From the NCBI RefSeq assembly GCF_003438995.1, contig NZ_QSUN01000025.1:1-46154 (forward strand): a stretch of DNA of 46,154 nt. The letters run 5' to 3'. Positions within the stretch are counted from its first letter, which is position 1; each line of letters opens with the position of its first letter. The notes beneath the pieces were generated by a model that saw only the letters and a list, made by a program, of their open reading frames with translations, did not search any database and was not told the origin of the DNA. The translations under genes and the position numbers were made by a program. The DNA comes from Bacteroides sp. OM05-12. Its GTDB lineage: Bacteria; Bacteroidota; Bacteroidia; Bacteroidales; Bacteroidaceae. Positions 43,005-46,154 of this stretch are shown here, piece after piece.

Positions 43005-44003
43005 CTATTTACCCAATAAGCGGCCCGCTATATTTCCACCGGCGGCCCCGGCGATACCTCCGGCCATCGCAGCTCCCTTGCTCGCCACCGCATTCATCCC
43101 GCGCGTACCGCTGTTGCCTCCGGCCTGGATGATCCAACCGGCGACGGTCGGCACGGTGAAATAGCCGATAATACCGATGATCAGAAAGATGATATATACG
43201 CCGTCGCTCCCGTCCGGGATATAGGAAGGGTCTTGAAGCCTGGCTATATCCGTTTGCAGCATAAGCGCCTGGATCTTGGAAAGAACCGCCGAGAACAAAT
43301 CGGAAACCGGCAGCCACAGATAGACGCTGATATAACGTGAGAGCCACGCCGTAAGGGTGGACTGGAAACCGTCGTATATCGCCAGGGCGAACGACAACGG
43401 CCCCAATATGGACAGCACCACGATAAAGAAGGTGCGTATCGTGTCGATGGAGAGGGCGGCGGCGTTGAACAGCAACTCGAAAAAGTCCGAGATCAGTTGC
43501 CGGAACCACAGCTTGATTGAGTACCAGGTATGTTCCCACCACATACTGACCATCGTGCCGATCTGCCGGATGCCGAGCTCTGAAAACTTTTCCTCGTACA
43601 CCTCGTCGTTGACCAGCCATTCCTTACCCTCACGCACCCGCGCGTCATATTCCAGGTTGTCACGTTCGGTTTGCAGTGCCTCCACGTCCTGTATCTGGCC
43701 CTCCATAACCGTATGGCAACCTTTTACGACGGGGGACATGACGGCGTTGATCGTTCCCAGCACGATTGTCGGGAAGAACATGATGCACAAGCCCAGCGCG
43801 AAGGGGCGCAGCAGGGGGAACACGTCGACAGGCTCCGCCCTGGAAAGGGCCTGCCAGACCCGGTACGCCACATAGAATAAAGCACCCAGCCCGGCCACTC
43901 CTTTGGCCACGCCGATCATATCCGAACACAAAGGCATCATTTCCAGGTACAAGTCGCGCAGGACCTGGTGCATATTATTGAAGTCTATTGTCAGTAGTAC
44001 CAT
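43005..44003 (-). CDS. traJ: Conjugative transposon protein TraJ (VirB6-like)
   Basis: 332 residues with several membrane segments (VAGLGALFYVAYRVW, LLRPFALGLCIMFFPTIVLGT, IIFLIIGIIGYFTVPTVAGWI) and a Gly/Ala-rich C terminus (GMNAVASKGAAMAGGIAGAA). The MEMMPLCSDMIG-like N terminus is typical. TraJ is the polytopic inner-membrane part of the channel. It is 3 bp from traI. Confidence 0.93.
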   Translation of the reverse strand: MVLLTIDFNNMHQVLRDLYLEMMPLCSDMIGVAKGVAGLGALFYVAYRVWQALSRAEPVDVFPLLRPFALGLCIMFFPTIVLGTINAVMSPVVKGCHTVMEGQIQDVEALQTERDNLEYDARVREGKEWLVNDEVYEEKFSELGIRQIGTMVSMWWEHTWYSIKLWFRQLISDFFELLFNAAALSIDTIRTFFIVVLSILGPLSFALAIYDGFQSTLTAWLSRYISVYLWLPVSDLFSAVLSKIQALMLQTDIARLQDPSYIPDGSDGVYIIFLIIGIIGYFTVPTVAGWIIQAGGNSGTRGMNAVASKGAAMAGGIAGAAGGNIAGRLLGK

Positions 44004-44006
44004 AGC

Positions 44007-44627
44007 TTACCAGTATCTTTCGGAAGGACTGCCATAAAGCGCACGCACTCTCTCCGTATCGCCCTTCTCCTTGCTGCGGATGAAGGACACGGCGATATTC
44101 TTCCGGGAGTAATAGCTGACCAGGTTACGGTAGCTCACCATCTTGGTGTAAATCTGGTCGATCAACCCCATGCGTTCGGCATCCGTCATGGAAAGCCCGT
44201 TGGAGGAGGAAACCAGTTCCTTTATATCCGAAAGAAGGTTGCCGCTCTCTTTCAGCAGTATGGCATATCCGGCGGATATGGCGGAGAGTTCATTGGCGGA
44301 GAAATTATTATCGGACAGCATACGGTTGAAATTGTCGGCGTATATCTGCGATATTTCGCTGACCATCTCGACCGTTTCCTTGACCTTGCGGGCATCCTTG
44401 ATAAGGTTATGCACGCTTTTCAGCTTGTCGTAATACTCTTTTCCCTGGGAATAGATCTTTTGCATTTCCTGAAAGGAGTTTATCACATTCGCCGCCGTCG
44501 TGCCGGTCTTTCCGACCGTCAAGACGTTTTGCGCCAGGTTGGACGGGTCTATGACCGCCCACTGCGCCCTTGCCTCATGAGTGCCGCATACGGCCAGCAC
44601 CAGGAGACTGAAAAGAATCTTTTTCAT
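44007..44627 (-). CDS. traI: Conjugative transposon protein TraI (DUF4141)
   Basis: 206 residues with a signal peptide (KKILFSLLVLAVCGTHEARA). The mature part begins QWAVIDPSNLAQNVLTVGKT and continues with helical segments (NSFQEMQKIYSQGKEYYDKL, LVSYYSRKNIAVSFIRSKEK), the DUF4141/VirB5-like pattern. In Bacteroides this TraI is not a relaxase. It is the first of the tightly packed traI-traQ run; 62 bp separate it from the DUF3876-like gene. Confidence 0.92.
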   Translation of the reverse strand: MKKILFSLLVLAVCGTHEARAQWAVIDPSNLAQNVLTVGKTGTTAANVINSFQEMQKIYSQGKEYYDKLKSVHNLIKDARKVKETVEMVSEISQIYADNFNRMLSDNNFSANELSAISAGYAILLKESGNLLSDIKELVSSSNGLSMTDAERMGLIDQIYTKMVSYRNLVSYYSRKNIAVSFIRSKEKGDTERVRALYGSPSERYW

Positions 44628-44689
44628 TGCGATAAAATGTTTACTTGGTTTAATACTTGGGCGGAAAGGGAAGCAACCCTTCCACGGGG

Positions 44690-44998
44690 TTACTCCACCG
44701 CCCGTTGATATTCGCCGTAGGCAGAAAGCAGCAGCACGTCACGCCGGGAGTCATAGGCCAGCCCGATACGCCCGAACAGGTCGAAGTACCGTACCCGGCA
44801 CAGCTCCCTGATCGGCAGGCGGAATACGGCCTGCGGATTGTTGTATGTAAATTCCAGCAGGTAGCCTTCCGTACGGGTGCGGTATATCCGCACCGACGGC
44901 GCACCCTCCGGGCTTACCCAACGCCCCGTGATTTCCCGCAGGTCAAATTCCAGCCAGCTTTCCGCCTCCGATTTCTGCCCCATGCATGGCCTGAACAT
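44690..44998 (-). CDS. DUF3876-like protein (copy nearer traI)
   Basis: 102 residues. LREITGRWVSPEGAPSVRIYRTRTEGYLLEF, then YFDLFGRIGLAYDSRRDVLLLSAYGEYQRA, the same layout as the 97-residue protein at 8480 in element 1. It is 6 bp after the longer DUF3876-like gene, and the two probably arose by duplication. Such genes sit between traG and traI in related elements. No function is known to me. Confidence 0.75.
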   Translation of the reverse strand: MFRPCMGQKSEAESWLEFDLREITGRWVSPEGAPSVRIYRTRTEGYLLEFTYNNPQAVFRLPIRELCRVRYFDLFGRIGLAYDSRRDVLLLSAYGEYQRAVE

Positions 44999-45004
44999 GA
45001 TTCC

Positions 45005-45466
45005 TTACCGGTTATCGGTTTTTACCCGTTCATAGGTCGCGCCGGGGTACAGCGTGATCGTGTCCGCTTCCCGGTCGTAACACAGGAAGGTCGTGCCGAA
45101 TCCGGCATTGAAACAAAGCCTGCCGTCCTGCTCATGGAGCAGGTAGCAGTCACCCGTCGCTCCCTTCTTCGGCTTCTTGCCCAAGGCTATCATATAGCCG
45201 GGGGAAGCCTTGAAGATAAGAAGGTCGGGGTCGCGTTTGCCCGCTTTCCAGTCACCCACCAACAGGGCGGGATCGTAATCCGTCACGCCGGCCGTTTCCT
45301 TTTCGCCGCCATCGACGACGAAAACATCTACCTCGATGTCCGTTTCTACCCGCTCCGTCCCGGTATCAGTCCGCACGGAAGCCTCCAGCATAGCCTCGGC
45401 AAGAACGCTGTTTATTCCCGCCGTGTGAAGAGCCAGCCTCGTGAGTTGTTCGTTACTTAACTTCAT
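45005..45466 (-). CDS. DUF3876-like protein (longer copy)
   Basis: 153 residues. A helical N terminus (LSNEQLTRLALHTAGINSVL) is followed by the domain ALLVGDWKAGKRDPDLLIFKASPGYMIALG, then GRLCFNAGFGTTFLCYDREADTITLYPGATYER. It shares the 'GDW ... L-YDRE-D-I-L--G--Y-R' pattern with the genes at 44690 and 8480. It lies between traG (34-bp gap) and the shorter copy. Confidence 0.75.
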   Translation of the reverse strand: MKLSNEQLTRLALHTAGINSVLAEAMLEASVRTDTGTERVETDIEVDVFVVDGGEKETAGVTDYDPALLVGDWKAGKRDPDLLIFKASPGYMIALGKKPKKGATGDCYLLHEQDGRLCFNAGFGTTFLCYDREADTITLYPGATYERVKTDNR

Positions 45467-45500
45467 GATTTTTTAGTGGTTATGGAGCCATAGGCTCCGG

Positions 45501-46096
45501 TTAATACTTATTTTCTTTACGCCGTTTGGCCTCGGCGATCTGTTTGACCGCCAGTTCATAGTTACCGCCCAGTTCGGCGGTCTTGTTGAAAACTTCCAGC
45601 TTCTCGCTTTCCTCGGTAGTGTACGTGGCATATTCCTCGGCACTGACCTCCGTGGCGTAAACCGCGGACTGCACGCCTCCCAACCCGAACCACACCTCCT
45701 TGTAAAGCCTGCCCGGATTATTGGCCTGGTTGATTGACAGTATTTGTCCCTTTTCCTTATCGGTCAGGCCTAAAAGGGCCTGGATGCTGTCGAACTTGTT
45801 CATATACTTCCGCTGGTCCAAAAGGATTTTACAATCGGAGTTGTTGATGATCGCCTCCTTGACAATGGGAGAGGCGATGATGTCGTCCACCTCTTGCGTC
45901 ACCACAATGGCCTCGCCAAAATATTTACGGACGGTTTTGTACATATATTTCAGATATTCCGCCATGTTCGCGGACGAGAGGGCTTTCCAGGCTTCCTCAA
46001 CGATCAATTGTTTTCTGACACCCTTTAACCGCCTCATCTTGTTTATGAAAGCCTCCATGATGATGATTGTCACCACCGGGAACAATTCTTTATTTT
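45501..46096 (-). CDS. traG: TraG conjugation ATPase, 3' exon (gene split by an intron)
   Basis: About 198 C-terminal residues of the VirB4-like ATPase: NKELFPVVTIIIMEAFINKM, RKQLIVEEAWKALSSANMAE (Walker B region), VVTQEVDDIIASPIVKEAII and NNSDCKILLDQRKYMNKFDS. The coding part begins at 46096, where the first two bases (AA) complete a codon whose first base lies on the far side of the intron. The open frame further upstream (GTG CTT AGC CTA C) is intron sequence, not traG. The rest of traG should lie outside the window, past the intron. Confidence 0.9.
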
Positions 46097-46154
46097 GTAG
46101 GCTAAGCACCCAGCGCCTTGTCGCATTTCTGCGGTAGGTTTCCGGGCACTCGCC
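46097..46154 (-). mobile_element. 3' end of a second group II intron (partial)
   Basis: Read on the minus strand, these 58 nt start GGCGAGTGCCCGG and end CTGGGTGCTTAGCCTAC. GGC pairs with GCC, an A seven bases from the end stays bulged, and GAGTGCCC pairs with GGGTGCTT through wobble pairs. This is domain VI with its branch point. The last 15 bases equal those of the intron at 12971-15455, so the two introns are related. It lies in the sense orientation of traG. Confidence 0.85.

Larger units (their letters stand above)
24530..46154. mobile_element. Element 2: conjugative element at the second tRNA-Phe (right end outside window)
   Basis: From the integrase beside tRNA-Phe to the window edge the DNA is accessory. 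It holds an integrase, an HTH pair, an Mza-like defence operon, a Vsr-type nuclease and a reverse-oriented tra operon. The left boundary is inferred from the tRNA 3' end by analogy with element 1; its second att repeat is not in the window. Base composition is mosaic: the defence operon is AT-rich and the tra operon clearly GC-richer. Confidence 0.82.

Noticed and set aside
46097..46109. GTG start of the traG fragment at 46109
   Set aside because: The first codons are the intron 3' end (GTGCTTAGCCTAC), so this is not a translation start.

Overview
The window comes from a gut-type Bacteroidales chromosome (Bacteroides, Phocaeicola or Parabacteroides). The evidence is the Bacteroidota -33/-7 promoter pattern (TTTG then TAnnTTTG) before sppA and both tRNA-Phe genes, the tra gene set with the traI-to-traQ order of Bacteroides conjugative transposons, BfmA/BtgB-type mobilization genes, and tyrosine recombinases of the kind that lack the first catalytic arginine.

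Region 1 (1-5650) is ordinary chromosome: a nitroreductase on the minus strand, then the forward run sppA, lpxK, purine nucleoside phosphorylase and thiL, closed by a terminator. The first of two identical tRNA-Phe(GAA) genes follows at 5652-5724.

Region 2 (about 5.71-23.99 kb) is an 18-kb integrated mobilizable element. A 79-bp exact direct repeat (107 bp with three mismatches) bounds it and starts inside the tRNA-Phe 3' end. In order it holds an integrase, a cluster of small helix-turn-helix genes, a Zn-ribbon/AraC/GyrI regulator with a Cys-rich protein and a flavodoxin, two decayed genes, an HTH gene split by a complete group II intron, an oriT-like hairpin cluster, BfmA and a BtgB-like relaxase with a premature stop. 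Its cargo is a PIN-like protein plus a 1,108-residue PLD-like protein (the best candidate for an undescribed defence pair), then an AbiE toxin-antitoxin pair.

A short chromosomal bridge (23.99-24.47 kb) carries tRNA-Pro(CGG) on the minus strand and leads to the second tRNA-Phe.

Region 3 (24.5 kb to the window edge) is a second, larger conjugative element beside the second tRNA-Phe. It starts with a paralogous integrase and paralogous HTH pair. An AT-rich five-gene defence operon follows (C5 methyltransferase, MutL/MORC-like ATPase, Z1 protein, PD-(D/E)XK protein, AIPR), matching the published Mza architecture, with a convergent Vsr-type nuclease. Then comes a GC-richer minus-strand transfer operon (traG 3' part, two DUF3876-like genes, traI-traO, an inserted C5 methyltransferase, traQ). 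At the window edge traG is interrupted by the 3' end of a second group II intron whose last 15 bases match those of the first.

The whole segment is a tRNA-Phe hotspot where two elements with related recombination modules sit side by side, each carrying anti-phage genes and each invaded by a group II intron placed in sense within a gene.
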